From assembly GCA_007922225.1 (NCBI GenBank), contig ML679962.1, positions 30,301,563 to 30,365,562 on the forward strand: a stretch of DNA of 64,000 bases, given 5' to 3'. Under the pieces are notes generated by a model. The model worked only from the letters and a program-made list of their open reading frames with translations, was not told the origin of the DNA and made no database searches. The translations under genes and the position numbers were made by a program. Shown here in pieces: positions 35,331 to 47,890 of this stretch; the stretch's first letter is position 1, and each line of letters begins with the position of its first letter. This DNA comes from Emydura subglobosa. Its lineage: Eukaryota; Chordata; Testudines; Chelidae.

Positions 35331-35739
35331 AATTGTGTATTTTAATCTCAAAGTCGACTGGATCCCCCAAAAGAGGTTTCTGAATATTCTAGCAGAGCGC
35401 TATGAAACAAGGCGATATAATTGCTTTTCTTGCACAGAAACTAATTTGTCCATGGAAACTAGCACTTTACATCATCAATTAAGGCACTCTGAAGAAATAC
35501 ATGTAAACTGAACAAGAAAATAGTTAGTCACATGAAGTGTACTGTTCCTGGTAGGTATGTGCTGAAATAGAAATAGGAAATATGGCAGGAATGGAAATTG
35601 AATAGCACAAAAAATCATGTGGTATTTGGGTTCCAACAGATGCACTTCCCCTTCATCTGACACATCACAATCTCCCACTGTCTGCAATCTCACCTTGGAC
35701 TTCAGCTTACTCCCTTACCCATGACATGATTTCGAGACT

Positions 35740-37375
35740 GTGTCCCAACATGGCTTTGATGCTTAGATCCAACCAATGGATGGAACATTTCCAGACTGTG
35801 CTCAACCAGCCAGGACCACTAACACACCTCACAGATGTGAAGAAATAATGGACTTACCTATATCACTAGAAGTAATTATCTTGAGGAAGTAACTTAGGTC
35901 ATAAACCAACTCAAGAGTGGTAAAGCATCAGGCTATGATAAGACAGATACTGAAATGTTAAAAGCTAGAGAGGAAGTAGAGGTGAATTGCATGTGCCAAT
36001 TGTATAAAATGGTTTGGGAAAAGGAGATCTATCCGAAATATTGAAGAGGTGTTACCTGCAAAATTCCTAAAAATGGGGACCAGCTTGTTTGCCATAACTG
36101 GAGAGGGGTGACACTTCTAGCTGTACCTGGAAAAGTGTTTTGCATTATCATTTTGAATAGGATGAAAATGGCTCTTGATAAAGCACTCAGGGAAGAACAG
36201 GCCAGATTTCAATCAGGTAGGTCATGTTCAGACCAGATTTTCACCTTTAGAAGACTTGCTGAAAAAGGCTTAGAATACCAGTAGAAGATGGGTTTTAATT
36301 TCCTTGATTTTATGAAAGCAGTTGATAGTGTCCACAGAGGAGTATTCTGGGAGATCCTGAGACATTTCAGCAAAGATTGTTAAGTTGATAAAAGCTTTGT
36401 ATGGCGAGTCTGTGTGCTGCATCAGGACAGAGAGCGGAGACATGGAATGGTTTGAGATTGTTACTGGTGCAAGACAAAGTTGCATACTATCTCCATTTCT
36501 TCATTAGCATAGATTTTGTGATGAGAACAATGGTTGCTGCCGAGAACACTGGCATTGATTGGGCAAGAGATAAGTTGCATGACTTAGATTTTGCAGATGA
36601 TATATTCATACTGGATACCAACCTGGATAAAATGAAAGATCTTTATGAGCATAAAAAGCAGAACCTGCTAACCTGAGACTTCATATCACTATGCAGAAAA
36701 CCAAGACTATGCAGAGATAAGAGAGAATGCTGTCAACACTGGGGGATTGATGGAGAGGAGTTTGACATTTTTGATGGCTGTGTCTGTCTTGGAAGTTCAA
36801 TATCTGGTAATGGCCAGCTCACTAAAGAAATGAAGGTGAGAAGTGGTAAAGCCAGTGGATCATTTTCCCATTTGTCAAATACCTGGAAGAGTAAGAAAAT
36901 ACATCTACACCCTAAAACAAATTTGTACAATGCTACTGTCTTCCCAACACTACTCTATGCCTTGGAAATGTGGCAAATGATGGAAGAGCACAACAGAAAG
37001 CTGAATGCATTCCACCAATGTTGCTTAAGAAGAATCTTGTGAATTCATTGGCGCGATCATGTAACCAATGTGGAAGTGTTGTGCCACATGGGTCAGCAGA
37101 GTGCAGACTCAATAATTAAAGAGAGACAGGTACAGTGGTTTGGTCATGTCATCAGGCTACCCTGTAGCAGAAGCACAAATTATGTCTTAGATTGCATTCC
37201 ATCTAGAGGGAACAGCAGATGCTGAGGACAAAGAATCACAGGACAATTGAAAAGGATGCTGCCACCATGGATACAACTTATGATGGAGTCAAACATCTTG
37301 CTCTGGACAGACAGCAATGAGAAAAATGGGTTGCCTCATATGCCATGAAGCACAGGAGATTCAAAGGGTCCTCAC
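35740..37375 (+). pseudogene. RTE-like non-LTR retrotransposon, decayed reverse transcriptase
   Basis: Across three frames the plus strand encodes reverse-transcriptase blocks in order: 'QWMEHFQTVLNQPGP' (about 35,775), 'GKASGYDKTDTEMLKA' (35,920), 'NWRGVTLLAVPGKVF' (36,095), 'EEQARFQSGRSCSDQIF' (36,190), 'FLDFMKAVDSVHR' (36,298) and the catalytic 'DLDFADDIF' (FADD at 36,590-36,601). The C-terminal part 'LNAFHQCCLRRIL' at 36,995-37,040 and a 'WFGHVIRLP' block at 37,137 follow. This architecture fits RTE-related elements, though the clade was not tested. Many stops and frameshifts and a missing endonuclease show it is a dead 5'-truncated copy. Confidence 0.8.
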
Positions 37376-39760
37376 ACGCCGTCTTTGATGATCTCATGCA
37401 AATGTGTTACATTTCACGTAGTATTTGTGTGCTGAACCGTAGAACTCCACTTGGTTTAAATCTCACTGAGTCACAGGCTCACATGTGAAGGGCACACCCA
37501 GCATGCACTGCGTGTGATAGAATCAGACCAGACCCAGCACAGATTCAGAGGCATATTGACACCGCCAGAGGCCACAGCCATTAGCAGAAAAGGCAGAGGA
37601 GATTTCTCAAGTCTAAGAAAAAAGTAAGACCTAGTCTCTTGAAATCAGTGGTTCAAGTCCCAACAGGATCAACTCAGACTTTCTTCCCCGTGAGGACAAC
37701 GAAGACTGGAGCTTTCAATGGGCTGTTCACTCCTTCCTACAAAATCCCACATGATTCATTAGATCTGAGGTTTAATGAGAGGCAAGGCTCAGGTTGCTTA
37801 GCATTTGTTTTTTTCACTGGACGAATATCCTTCTGGGAACAGTAAGGTTTGATAGAATCTTTTCTTCGGTAAAATATAAAAGAATCTGGAAATCGTTTGC
37901 AAAGTTATATGTAGAAAAAGAACATGAATCTTTTCTCATGTCCTTAACTTGATTCAACTTGCATCCCTGGAAGCCCTCTGTTCCAGATGAACATCTGTTT
38001 GATAACTTTGGCTTGCTTTATGTTTGAGTTCACTTTATGTTTTGTTTGATTAGGTTTTTATTCTGGTTTTGTCAGTTTTATATTTGGAACATCCGGGGCT
38101 AAATGTGTCCTTGTGTGACTTCAGTGAAGTTAATTTAGCTACAGGGATGGATTTAGCCACACATCGCCTAAGGTTGACACTTAGGACATGTCTATGTTAG
38201 CGAAAGTTCTGGTAGCAGCAGTTCTGGTGCAGCCATTTACTGAGGGGGGGCCTAAATGACGTATTGGGTTTTTCTGGCCTGACTTTCAGAGCTGTTGAGA
38301 CCTGCAGGCACTCTCTGGAACAGTTTGACTTCTGAATCATCCATTTTTCACTTAGTCCCCCTTTGTTAGGGGAGTTAGTTGCCATCTCTATCAGCGGGAT
38401 ATTAGTACATTATCTGGGGCTATGCTGAACCTTAAGGCCCAGCCCTGAGTGATGAGTTACTGCTCGAGGCCAGGAGAAGCCCCGGGAAAGAACTGTGAGC
38501 CAGAGACACAATCTCTGCACTGCTTTCTTCTTGTTCTACGCCAGGGAGGAGGCAAGGGAGAGTGGGACCAGCTAATGAATAGCAGGACAGAGCCTAGGCT
38601 TCGCCCACTCTCCACCCACTCACTTTGGCAGTGGGGGGGGGGGGGGGGGATCCAGAGAGCTTGGGACTGCACTCCACAATATACCTGGGCACTAAATAGG
38701 AGTGGGAGAAGGGCTTGCTATCCTCTCAGTCACGTGCAACAAGGCAGAACTTAGCCCAGCCTTTCCTAGACTTTTGAAAGCTGGGCACCCCTGCCCTGCC
38801 ATGCGTAAAATTAAATTAATTTTTCCCCCTTTCACCTCCATTATGTTAGCTAGGCAACATGGGGAAAGGTGCACTGACACTGTTCTCTGACCTCTCCCTT
38901 CCACCAGCTAGTCCTCCACTCACTCCCCAGGGAAGCATACTCTATGCTTTGGGAAAGATCTATTTCATGCTTAATGAAGCCACAAATGCAGAGCTGGTCC
39001 AATGTTATCTGTGTTAAGCTTTGGAAGTTTTCCTGTATGACAGAATTATCAGGCAGTGGAGAAAAAAGATGCTTATTTTATCTCAATATGTTTCTCTCCA
39101 ATAGTGCTAGATAGATAGAAAAGAAAACAATTTCACCTCATTGTTGAGAGCATTGTAAAAATAAACATGCATATTAGAGTGTATCAACCACAGATCTTTA
39201 CTCATTGTACTTCCGGACTGGTCACTATAGTAAATTGCCTGCAAGAATGGCGATGTCCCTGTGTAGGTGGAGGTAACTAGGTTATACAGTCAGAAACTTT
39301 TACTGAGTTCTAACCATGGTCATCACGTTGCACCTTGCAATATAATGTTAAAATTATTTCTTGGAATTCAAATGGGATCAATATCTCTCAAGAGATAGAT
39401 ACAGGGTTTTTTTTCTAGATTGGAAAAAAAATCTGTGGATAGAGCTGATGCAAAGCCCTGACTTGCTAGCAAATATAAACATCACATTAGTATCTGGAAA
39501 ATCAGTTGAGGACAGACACTTGGAATTTACCCTTATCAAACCCAGATCTAAAGAATTTGTTCTTTGGATCTGAAGCAGTGGTGCTGTTGCTGCTACTGCT
39601 AAGATGATGTAGTCTGATTCAGACAAGAGTAACATGTTTATTATATTTTGGAGCTTTAGAGAAAAAGAAAATTTTCCTCTTAGTTGAATTCTCTAGGTCA
39701 ATTGTATCTGCAGGGGTGGGAGAAAAATTTAATTGCTTTTACTTCCTACCTTCATCTCAG
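37376..39760. other. No gene recognised; G17 run
   Basis: A single transposon-like terminus 'ttaggacatgtctatgtta' is at 38,182-38,200. A run of 17 G lies at 38,633-38,649. Nothing else was recognised. Confidence 0.45.
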
Positions 39761-39769
39761 GGTGACCAG

Positions 39770-39905
39770 TCCATTAATAATGCACAGGAAGCAACTAAGA
39801 AATGCATGTTAGATCAGGGATTAATTGATATTTGGAAAGATTTCAATCCACATTTGAAGGAAAAGGTTATACATTGTAATCTAACTCTTCTAGCTGTTAC
39901 TTGCA
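39770..39905 (+). pseudogene. Possible L1-like endonuclease fragment
   Basis: The frame contains 'CMLDQGLIDIWKDFNPHLKE', resembling the L1 endonuclease block 'l..LgLvDiWR.lnP....yT'. The match is short and the following residues do not continue it. It lies just before the CR1 copy but in a different element class, if real. Confidence 0.3.
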
Positions 39906-39989
39906 TTTGATTATTTCATAATTTGTAAGAGCCCAGTTTTTGATCTATCTTCTTGTGCTTGTCTGCCCATTCCATTACACAAATTCTTT

Positions 39990-41599
39990 ATCAATACCAA
40001 TAAAGGGAAAGGGATGCAGATCGGGATAAGTAAAGAACATGTCGGAGATCTTCTGACCAATCTGAATGAATTCAAATCAGCGGGGACAGATGCTATTCAC
40101 CTAAGGGTATTGAAGGAATTAGCTGAAGAAATCTCAGAGCCACTGGCAATAATACTTACAAACTCACGGATGACAGGAGAGGTTCCTGAACACTGGAGAA
40201 GGGCTAACATAGTGTCCATCTTTAAAAAGGGGAATAAAGAGGAGCTGGGAAACTATAGATCAGTCAGCCTGTCTCCAATACTTGGGAAGCTACGAGAGCC
40301 ATGTATAAGACATTCAATTTGCAAATACCAGGAGGATGAAGGGGTAAGCACTAGCAGTCAGCATGGATTTACAAAGAACAAATCATGCAAACCAGCTTGA
40401 TTTTCCTTCTTTGATAGGGTAACTGATTTGGCAGATACGAGAAATGTGGTGGACATAATATACCTGGACTTCAGCAAGGCTTTTGACACAGTCCCACATG
40501 ACATTCTGATAGGGAAGCTGGAGAAATGCAGGCTCGGCAGAACTACCAGTAAGTGGATACACAGTGGATTAAACGACTGCAAACAAAGAGTAACTATTAA
40601 TGGAATGATGTTGGATTGAAGGGAGGACTCAAGTGGGGTTCTATGTGGATCTGTTCTGGATCCCGTGTTATTTAACATCTTCATTAATGACCGCGATGTA
40701 GGTTTAGAGAGCACACCGATCAAGTTTGCAGATGACACAAAGCTGGGGAAGGTACCAACACTTTGGAGGACAGAGCTAAAATTCAGAGGGAGCTTGAAAA
40801 TTGGAGAACTGAGCTACAGACAACAAAATGAAATTCAACTAAGACAAGTGTAAGGTGCTACACTTAGGGGAGAAAAAACAAATGCATCAATACAGAATGG
40901 GGGGAAACTGGCTTGGCAGCAGCACTGCTGAGAAGGATCGGGAAGTCGTGGTGGATCACAACCTCAACATGAGTCAGCAATGAGATGCTGTTGCAAAAAA
41001 AAAAAAAAGCCAATGCAATTTAAGGTTGCATTAACAGAGGCATAGCGTACGAGTCAGGGGAGTCATAGTACCGCACTATTCGGTGCTGGTTAGGCCTCCG
41101 CTGCAGTACTGTGTCAAATTTTGATCACCAATGTATAGAAAGGATGTAGAGAAACTGAAAAGGATCCAGAGGCGAGTGACAAAGATGACCAAAGGGATAG
41201 AATGGAAGCCATATGAACAAAGGCTGAAGAAAAACTGGGTATGTTTAGTTTGGAAAAGAAGAGATTATGTGGGGATATGATAGTGGTCTTCAGGTACTTG
41301 AAAGGCTGTCATAAAAGAAAAATTGTTCTCTTTTGCCACCGAGGGCAGAATAAGAGGCAATGGGTTGAAACTACAGCATAGCAGATTTAGATTAAATCTC
41401 AGGAAAAACTTCTTAACTCTAAGAACAATAGGACAATGGAACAGACTGCCCCAGGAGGTTATGGAAGCTTCTTCACTGGAGGTTTTCAAAAGGAGGCTGG
41501 ATAGCCATCGGTCTTGGATGGATTAGACACAACAAATCCTGCTTCTTGGCATGGGGTTAGACTGGATGATCCTTCTAACCCTAGGTTCTATGATTCTAG
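39990..41599 (+). pseudogene. CR1 LINE, ORF2 reverse transcriptase and 3' end
   Basis: The longest CR1 of the window. In one frame from 40,014 the blocks are: 'FKSAGTDAIHLRVLKELAEE' (40,068), 'TGEVPEHWRRANIVSIFKKG' (40,173), 'GNYRSVSLSPILGKL' (40,247), 'SQHGFTKNKSC' (40,354), 'DIIYLDFSKAFDTVPHDI' (40,452) and '[13 protein letters not shown]' (40,667), with catalytic FADD at 40,725-40,736. Only two in-frame stops (40,398-40,400 and 40,617-40,619) break about 840 bp. A frameshift follows before the C-terminal segment (41,323-41,526, 'LRKNFLTLRTIGQWNRLPQE'). The element ends 'ttctatgattct' as CR1 does. The endonuclease half is absent (5' truncation). The product would copy its own RNA at a nicked target; this copy is not functional. 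Confidence 0.92.
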
Positions 41600-41609
41600 G
41601 GGCCTTTAT

Positions 41610-44449
41610 TTTCTGCTAGAGACACATTACATTTCTGATGCATGCAAAAATAAATAAGTAAGTATTTCCCAGACAATCCTTTTCCCCCACTGACATCAAC
41701 CACACCTCCTGTGTGAACAATTTGACTTTTCAAAATGTTATTGATTTCTGTGCTTGAAAGTTACAAGGTTAATAGCACCGGAGACAGGCTTCAATCTGTT
41801 CGCAGAACAGGATAGCACTACCAACTTCCTCACCCTGACCTGCCAATGGGACTTAGCCATGACCTGGAGAGATAACCTGTAAAGATGAGAGCGTAGTCTT
41901 CAGTCTTTGTCCAGTCAACCTATGGCCACGCTGCCAAAATAGGTACTTCCTAGTGCCAGCGAGGCTAAGGCTCCCACTTCAATAAGGTACTAAAAACACA
42001 TGCCTAACCTGAAGCACCTGGGTAGTACCACTGACATCAGTGAGATGTAAATGTCATGTAGATGATTCTAACTAGACTGACACCATCAGTTCATTTTGCA
42101 TGGGTCACCAAGTGGAGATGGTAATGAACTTTGGTCTGTTCTTTAGTAGTTTTAAAAGACATGAAACAATTTATGCCAATTCTGAATAGAAACAGATCCT
42201 TCAGCAAGTTAAGGAACTAAAGCCCAAACTAGCAAAACTTGAATCTGGCCATCAGAACAGGGAGACCTTCCTGTTAAAACAAGAGGAAGGATATACCTGG
42301 CTCCACAAGATCTTTTTGAGAAACTCACCTGTTTTTATGATGTCAGTTGTATTAAAAATAGATACTAAAGTTAGAAATACTATGTACTTGTCTAGTTACA
42401 AGCACTGAGATAATTTTAGATGAAAAGACAAAGGGGGTTGTAGAAATCTTTGGTGTTTAACTGGCTGGAGTTTTTATGATGGTATTTGAATTGAAGAATA
42501 ATGGAATCTTCTTCCAAGCAGCTAAGGCCAGACAATTTGGAACTGTTTCAAGTCTGAAAAACGTTCATCATAGAGAGATACCGGGCTATTGTAAAATTTG
42601 AGTGGCCATCTCAATTTAGCTATTAAAATGTCAAAGGAGAGTTAGACCTGGGTTTTACATATTATAACAAGAAGTGTTTGGAATACTGATCATAGAGATA
42701 CTTGATGAGCTCCTTCAATCTAATGGCCTGCCCACACGGGGAGCAGAACCATGCTAGCTATGACAGTTGTGTTAAGCTGTACTGTGTGTGCACAGATCCA
42801 TGACCCTTGCTTCATTATGCCTCTTTGTACTGGTATGTTTGGAGTTGGTGTGGAACCTTGTCACTCACAGGGTATAGGGGCCACAGCAGAGATGGTCTTT
42901 TATAGACTCCACCAACAGGTGAATTTCACCCCAAATGCATGTAATAGCCCTTACTCCACCCAAGAAGAGAAGCAGGAAGTCATTGAGATGTTGCTTGAGG
43001 TGGTGCTCCGAAAGAAGATGGCCACAGCTCTGCCCAGGTAACCACATCATAATGCTAGAGCTGCTGAGATCCCAGAGTGAATCCTTCCAACTCGGATGTC
43101 TCAATCATTCAAATACATACTGTCTAATGAGTAATAAAGGTAAACAGCATATTTTATTGTACTTATTAGATTAGAAATATGTACTATTTACATCTGTCGT
43201 TAAGAGTTGTTTTCAAAGCAAATCAGCATATTTCATCCAGAGAGGTATTTGGGGAATTGTATTAATGTTGATTTTATTGACCATATATTTGGTTAAGGTT
43301 GTATGAGTTTTATCTCTTAATCTGTGCAAACACTTTTTGCTGATTTATCTGCATTGGCTGATGAAGTAAAATGAAGAGAGGATTGTAAACTGTAATGGTG
43401 TCACAATGGGGCAGTTATCCTTTCTTTTAATTAAAACAGAGCTATAAGAAATTATTTTAACTAGCCTATATCTGGGTAGGTTTACCTTGGTTTTTGAGGT
43501 GCTAAACACCTGAAACCCCCACAAAGGTCCTTGCTTGCACCCTCCAAGATGTTTACAAACCTAGGCATGTGCACAGGCCTTGTCGCTCTGGCTCCCAGCA
43601 ACTTCTAAACAGTGCAGCTCCCCCTGGCTGCAGCTGCCGTAGGGTCGCCAAAGGGGCTCCGTGGAAATCAGACAGCTTTAAGCTAGGTTATCTTTTCTGC
43701 CTCAGCTTTCCAGGTCCATGATGCGCGGGGAGGTGGGTGTGTGCAGACCCCCCCATGCCTCATCCTCTGCCTTCTTTTAGAGAGGGATAATCAGCACCAT
43801 GGGAATGTGCCACTGTGTGTTTTATGAAATCAGCAACTGCACGTGCCCACGCAAATCACAGATCCACTTATTTCACAAGCTGGGTAATGTGTGCCGCTTC
43901 TTCCTCAGAGAGGAGAAAGCTTTTTGTATTATTGAAACGTCCCTCTTACTTACATTGGGGGAAATTCTTAGATGTGTGGTTTGTAACCAGTGACAAAGCT
44001 ATGGCCTGGAATCTTAGCTGTACACAATAGGTCCTGGGTGTTGCTGAAGGAAGGGGGTTGCAAGCTGCAGCACCCAGTTGTAGGGACATTTCTACCCCTG
44101 TAGAGTCCCCATCATAGTTTACAGCAGTGTCATGGTTCCTCTAAACTCTGCCAGCTATCTATGGCTTTGGGAGCCAGAGTGCTATCTGGAGATGGCTAGA
44201 GCTAAACTGTGCTCTAACCATGCCCTCTTTCTCTTTTCTTCAGCAGGGCTCCCCATACTAGGAGGTGGGACAGGGTGGCAAAGTTGACAGTTATGCCATC
44301 TCTACACAATCATGCTGCCATACGTGGTAAATCCCTCAGGAGTCAGTTGCATTAATGGAAAATCAACTTAAAGCAGCAAGAACAGGATCCAATGTCTCTC
44401 TCTATTTACTGGTATAGGATTTGGGATACACTTTTTAATATATGATACT
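41610..44449. other. No gene recognised; one MITE arm
   Basis: A half MITE of the gattcagc group is at 41,982-42,040 ('gtaccactgacatcagtga'). The remainder shows no recognised repeat or gene. Confidence 0.45.
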
Positions 44450-44451
44450 CA

Positions 44452-44709
44452 GGGTATGACTACACTAGAGCTGAAGGTGTAAATTCCAGCTCAAGGAGAC
44501 ATACCCGTGCTAGCTCTGACTGAGTTAGTGCATTAAAAATAGCAGTGTAGCCATGAGCGGCAGGAGGGGCTAGCTCTCCTGAGTCTGATCCCGTCTGAGA
44601 CCATTGGTACATACTTGGGACGGCTTGCACCTCTGCTTCATATTTAGTGCACTGGCTGGATTTCCTCAGGCTGGAAATCCCACCTTCCAGCTTGAAGTGT
44701 AGACATATC
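44452..44709. mobile_element. Non-autonomous DNA transposon, gtatgactacacta ends, 258 bp
   Basis: The left end gggtatgactacactagagc and right end 'gcttgaagtgtagacatatc' are inverted. Interior text 'gaaggtgtaaattccagctc' recurs in inverse as 'ctggaaatcccaccttccagc', and 'aaaaatagcagtgtagcc' is typical of this turtle family. No coding capacity. PIF/Harbinger class inferred from the shared terminus with the elements at 12,143 and 21,408. Confidence 0.75.
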
Positions 44710-46730
44710 ACATACTGGAACTTGTATTTACAATGGGTAATTATACACCTAACACTACAAAGTCGAGGCACTAGATCTTCCTTTTCATGTTACATCATCC
44801 TTAACTTGAAATTCTGAATATGAACTTGGAAGATTACTTGATAATGGCATGTTAACCCTTTCCTGGGAAATGCGGTACTGAGACCAAAAGCTTGGAGTGG
44901 ATGGGAAGCTGGGGAAAAACAAGGCATGGGAGACTGGATATGGGCAACATTGAGAGGTGAAGTGAAATGGGGTGTAAGTTACACATCAGTGAGCGGGTCT
45001 GAATTGCTGAACTTTCACAATCAGGGTGAATACTGCATTGACTTATAACTTGTGCAGCCCCATTGATTGAAATGCATCAGCATCAGTTGCTGCAGCAGCT
45101 ACTATTGGAGAATCCTTATTGGGAACTGGCTGCTAAGGGCAATGGAAGAAAGGAATATGAATGAACCGGGGTTAAAAAAGAAATAAACCAGACTACAGTA
45201 CAAATGCCACCTCCCTGCTAGCTGCAAAGAGAAAAAGTGGCATGAAAAAGATAAAGTTAATTTTCTTCAAGGACTTGTTGGAAATATAACACACTATATT
45301 TATAATGTACTAGTAATATGTACACGGTGTGAAAGATCATGAGCAGACAGCACTATCACTATATTTAGCGATAATGGCGCTTTTCTTCCTTGAGGCTTGA
45401 TATAAACTTTGATTACATAGCATTTCTTTAATTTGTTGCTATTCAAGAAAACCCTTCGAGCACCATGGCAAGCAATGCCTCTCTTTTACATTTGCATTTT
45501 TTAATTTGCATTTTTTAATTTCCCAGACTACAGCTCTACACCTACACAGGCATCCCCTGTGGGAGGGAAGAGAATATTTTTCAGTATGAATGATACTGTT
45601 CCTTGTCTGAAAGAGCTGTAGTTATTAATTCCAGGGATTTACGAAAATCACTTTGCTACTGTATCACTTAAGTGTGTGGAGTTTTTTTTTCCTATCCAGC
45701 ATTAGATGCCAATCTGTTGCCCCAGTGGTAGCCATTTGAAATGGGGTAGCCAAGCAAAAAGTTCAGATTGATCAGATGACTTTTTCAGATGACTGACTAC
45801 AATTCTCAGCAGCCTAATCTTGTGTTCCTTGCATACCCCAAAATGGCATTGACTTCAAGCGAAGGACCTTTAATGGAAGAGTAGGTCCTCAGAAATCATT
45901 ACTATTATTATTTGTTATTTTCACCATGCCCCAAAGTGTGCAGAGCTTTTATACATTAAAGACAAAGTCCCTGCACCCAAGAGCTTACCTTCTAAGTGAT
46001 AGAAATGACATAACATGTGAAGGTAACAAACAAAAATGGAGGGAAGGGACAAAGCAGAAGAGGGACTACAATTAGATCAGATAGTGTGTTATACTTTCTT
46101 CTTGCTTCCCATCCTATCTGACATGACAGATGTGGATTTTCAGGTTGGACTTGCATAAAGGGAGTGTTGGACACCAGAGGTGGAAAGTGCATTCCCTACA
46201 TGGAGCAGATGGGAGAGGGAAGTACAAGAGGCAATGAGGCTAACATCACTGATAGAACAGAAGGGAAGTGCAGGGGGAGGGAAAATGAAAAAGGATCATG
46301 TGACCACTGCACTAAGCCACATTTCAGATTAGTTCATATCCCCATGTGTCGCACCACTTTTAGGAAAAGCTGCCTCCTACATTTTAGGCTTGATCTTATG
46401 AGATGCTACAGAGCCCTCTCTGTGACTTCTATACTTATTCCCACCCCAACCCCACAACCACTTATCGATCCAAATGCATTTTAGACCCAAATTCACATTT
46501 TTTCCCACACCAATATAGGTTTGAAACTAATAGGATCTGCAAGCATGGATTCTTGCCCCATAAAAAATTCCAGTGAAGGTAACGAGTCCCCCGAATAGAC
46601 ACAGGGGTCTACCCAGGCAGATCCAATTTCAAGATCAGGGTGCTTTGGTGTTATCAAATTTTTAATGGCTATTTATTTACATAAGAAATGCTGAATCGTG
46701 AAAGAGAAGATGCTAAAGAAATGCCTAATT
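44710..46730. other. No gene recognised
   Basis: A tandem repeat of 16 bp (ttgcattttttaattt, two units) is at 45,491-45,521. At 45,890-45,995 'attattatttgtta' followed by 'ccctgcacccaagagcttac' looks like a widespread vertebrate repeat tail, family not assigned. Confidence 0.4.
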
Positions 46731-46735
46731 AATAC

Positions 46736-47176
46736 TGTAACCCTTCTGATGAGTGGGAAGAGATGCCTGAGGCCTTGCAGGTCAGCTTCTCAGCAGAGGG
46801 AAAATCAGTGACACAGAGGCTAGGTATATTCTAAGTGTAACTGATTTATTTACACATATACACTGACCCTGGAACAGAGATGATCACAAATGGCATGCAA
46901 GGCAATCCCTTTTTTCAGGAATCTCAGACCAACACCAATGGCCAATTCCCAGGGAGCAACTCTGCCTCAAGAATTGACTCCAATCAGAGATCAAGATAGA
47001 GAACAAACTCTCCTACTGTTCCTATACCTCTGGTACCTAAAAGCCTGCACAACAAAATTAACAGCACTAACAATAACAGAAAATGTCTTCCCAAGACTGC
47101 TCATTTGCTCACATAGTAAGAAAAAAACTAGGAAGACTAGGTGTAACAACACCAGCTGCTGACACCTGCCATAACA
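46736..47176 (-). mobile_element. Solo LTR of an endogenous retrovirus-like element
   Basis: The 441-bp unit begins tgtaaccc and ends ccataaca on the plus strand, so it has TG...CA termini, and is flanked by atac on both sides (46,732-46,735 and 47,177-47,180; an extra A makes a 5-bp reading possible). On the minus strand it has a polyadenylation signal aataaa at the position expected for the R/U5 boundary, about 120 bp before the end, followed by a 'tgtgtcactgatttt' stretch. No internal genes flank it, so it is a recombined solo LTR. Orientation is inferred from the aataaa position. Confidence 0.7.
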
Positions 47177-47444
47177 ATACTTGTTAGTCTTTTCCTATCT
47201 TGTGTCCCTTTCTTAGACCTTGACTGGGGGACTTCATCAAAGGGACAGAGTAGAAGTATCATTTCAGGTAAAAGAAAAAGTACACAGTACACAATCTGCC
47301 AATCATATGACTGCACAATAACATTAACTGGCAAGATACAGTACATGGGAAAGATACCCTGTCACGGAATATGGCAAACATACTGACAGGAGCTTTTACT
47401 CATATGTGACATAGGATAATACTTCATACTCATAGAGTAGCTAT

Positions 47445-47580
47445 CATTTAAAGTGCTTGATGCACATTAATTAAGTCTCACAATATACTCTACACTTATG
47501 GATAAGCTGAAGCACAGAGTGGTTTAGTAGCAGAGCACAAGATCACACAGATGGTAAGTGGCAGAGCCAAAACCAAATCA
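47445..47580 (-). repeat. MIR-type SINE
   Basis: The plus strand reads 'gtgcttgatgcacattaatt', 'aagctgaagcacagagtggt', 'aagatcacacagatggtaag' and 'tggcagagccaaaaccaaa', the inverse of the MIR core. Confidence 0.8.
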
Positions 47581-47599
47581 GGATAAAGAAAAATACCTA

Positions 47600-47745
47600 T
47601 TTTAATGTAATGTCTTTCGGCACCTTTTAATGTGTCTATTGTAGTTTGTAAGCTCTGCAGAGCAAGAACTGTCTGATTTAATACTACACTGAGCACACTG
47701 GCAGCTCTTATATAGTTAAATAAATAATATCAATAATATTCTCAG
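47600..47745 (+). repeat. L2/MIR-type 3' tail
   Basis: 'gtttgtaagctctgcagagc' followed by 'aagaactgtctgattta', 'actgagcacactggcag' and an 'aaataaataat' tail matches the common 'attgtaagctc..gggcagggactgt...' LINE 3' end. It is adjacent to the MIR copy. Confidence 0.55.
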
Positions 47746-47859
47746 TCCCCTGTTCTAACCTACTGAAATTTTAAAACTTAAAAAGGTAACTGATTGCTGG
47801 AGAGATAATTCTGAAACTGAGTTTTAAATGTTAAGCTGCAATATCTCACTGCTACTAAT

Positions 47860-47890
47860 TAATATGTAATAATAATAATAATCATGGCTA
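47860..47890. repeat. (AAT)n microsatellite
   Basis: Five to six AAT units with a second short run a few bases on. Confidence 0.8.
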
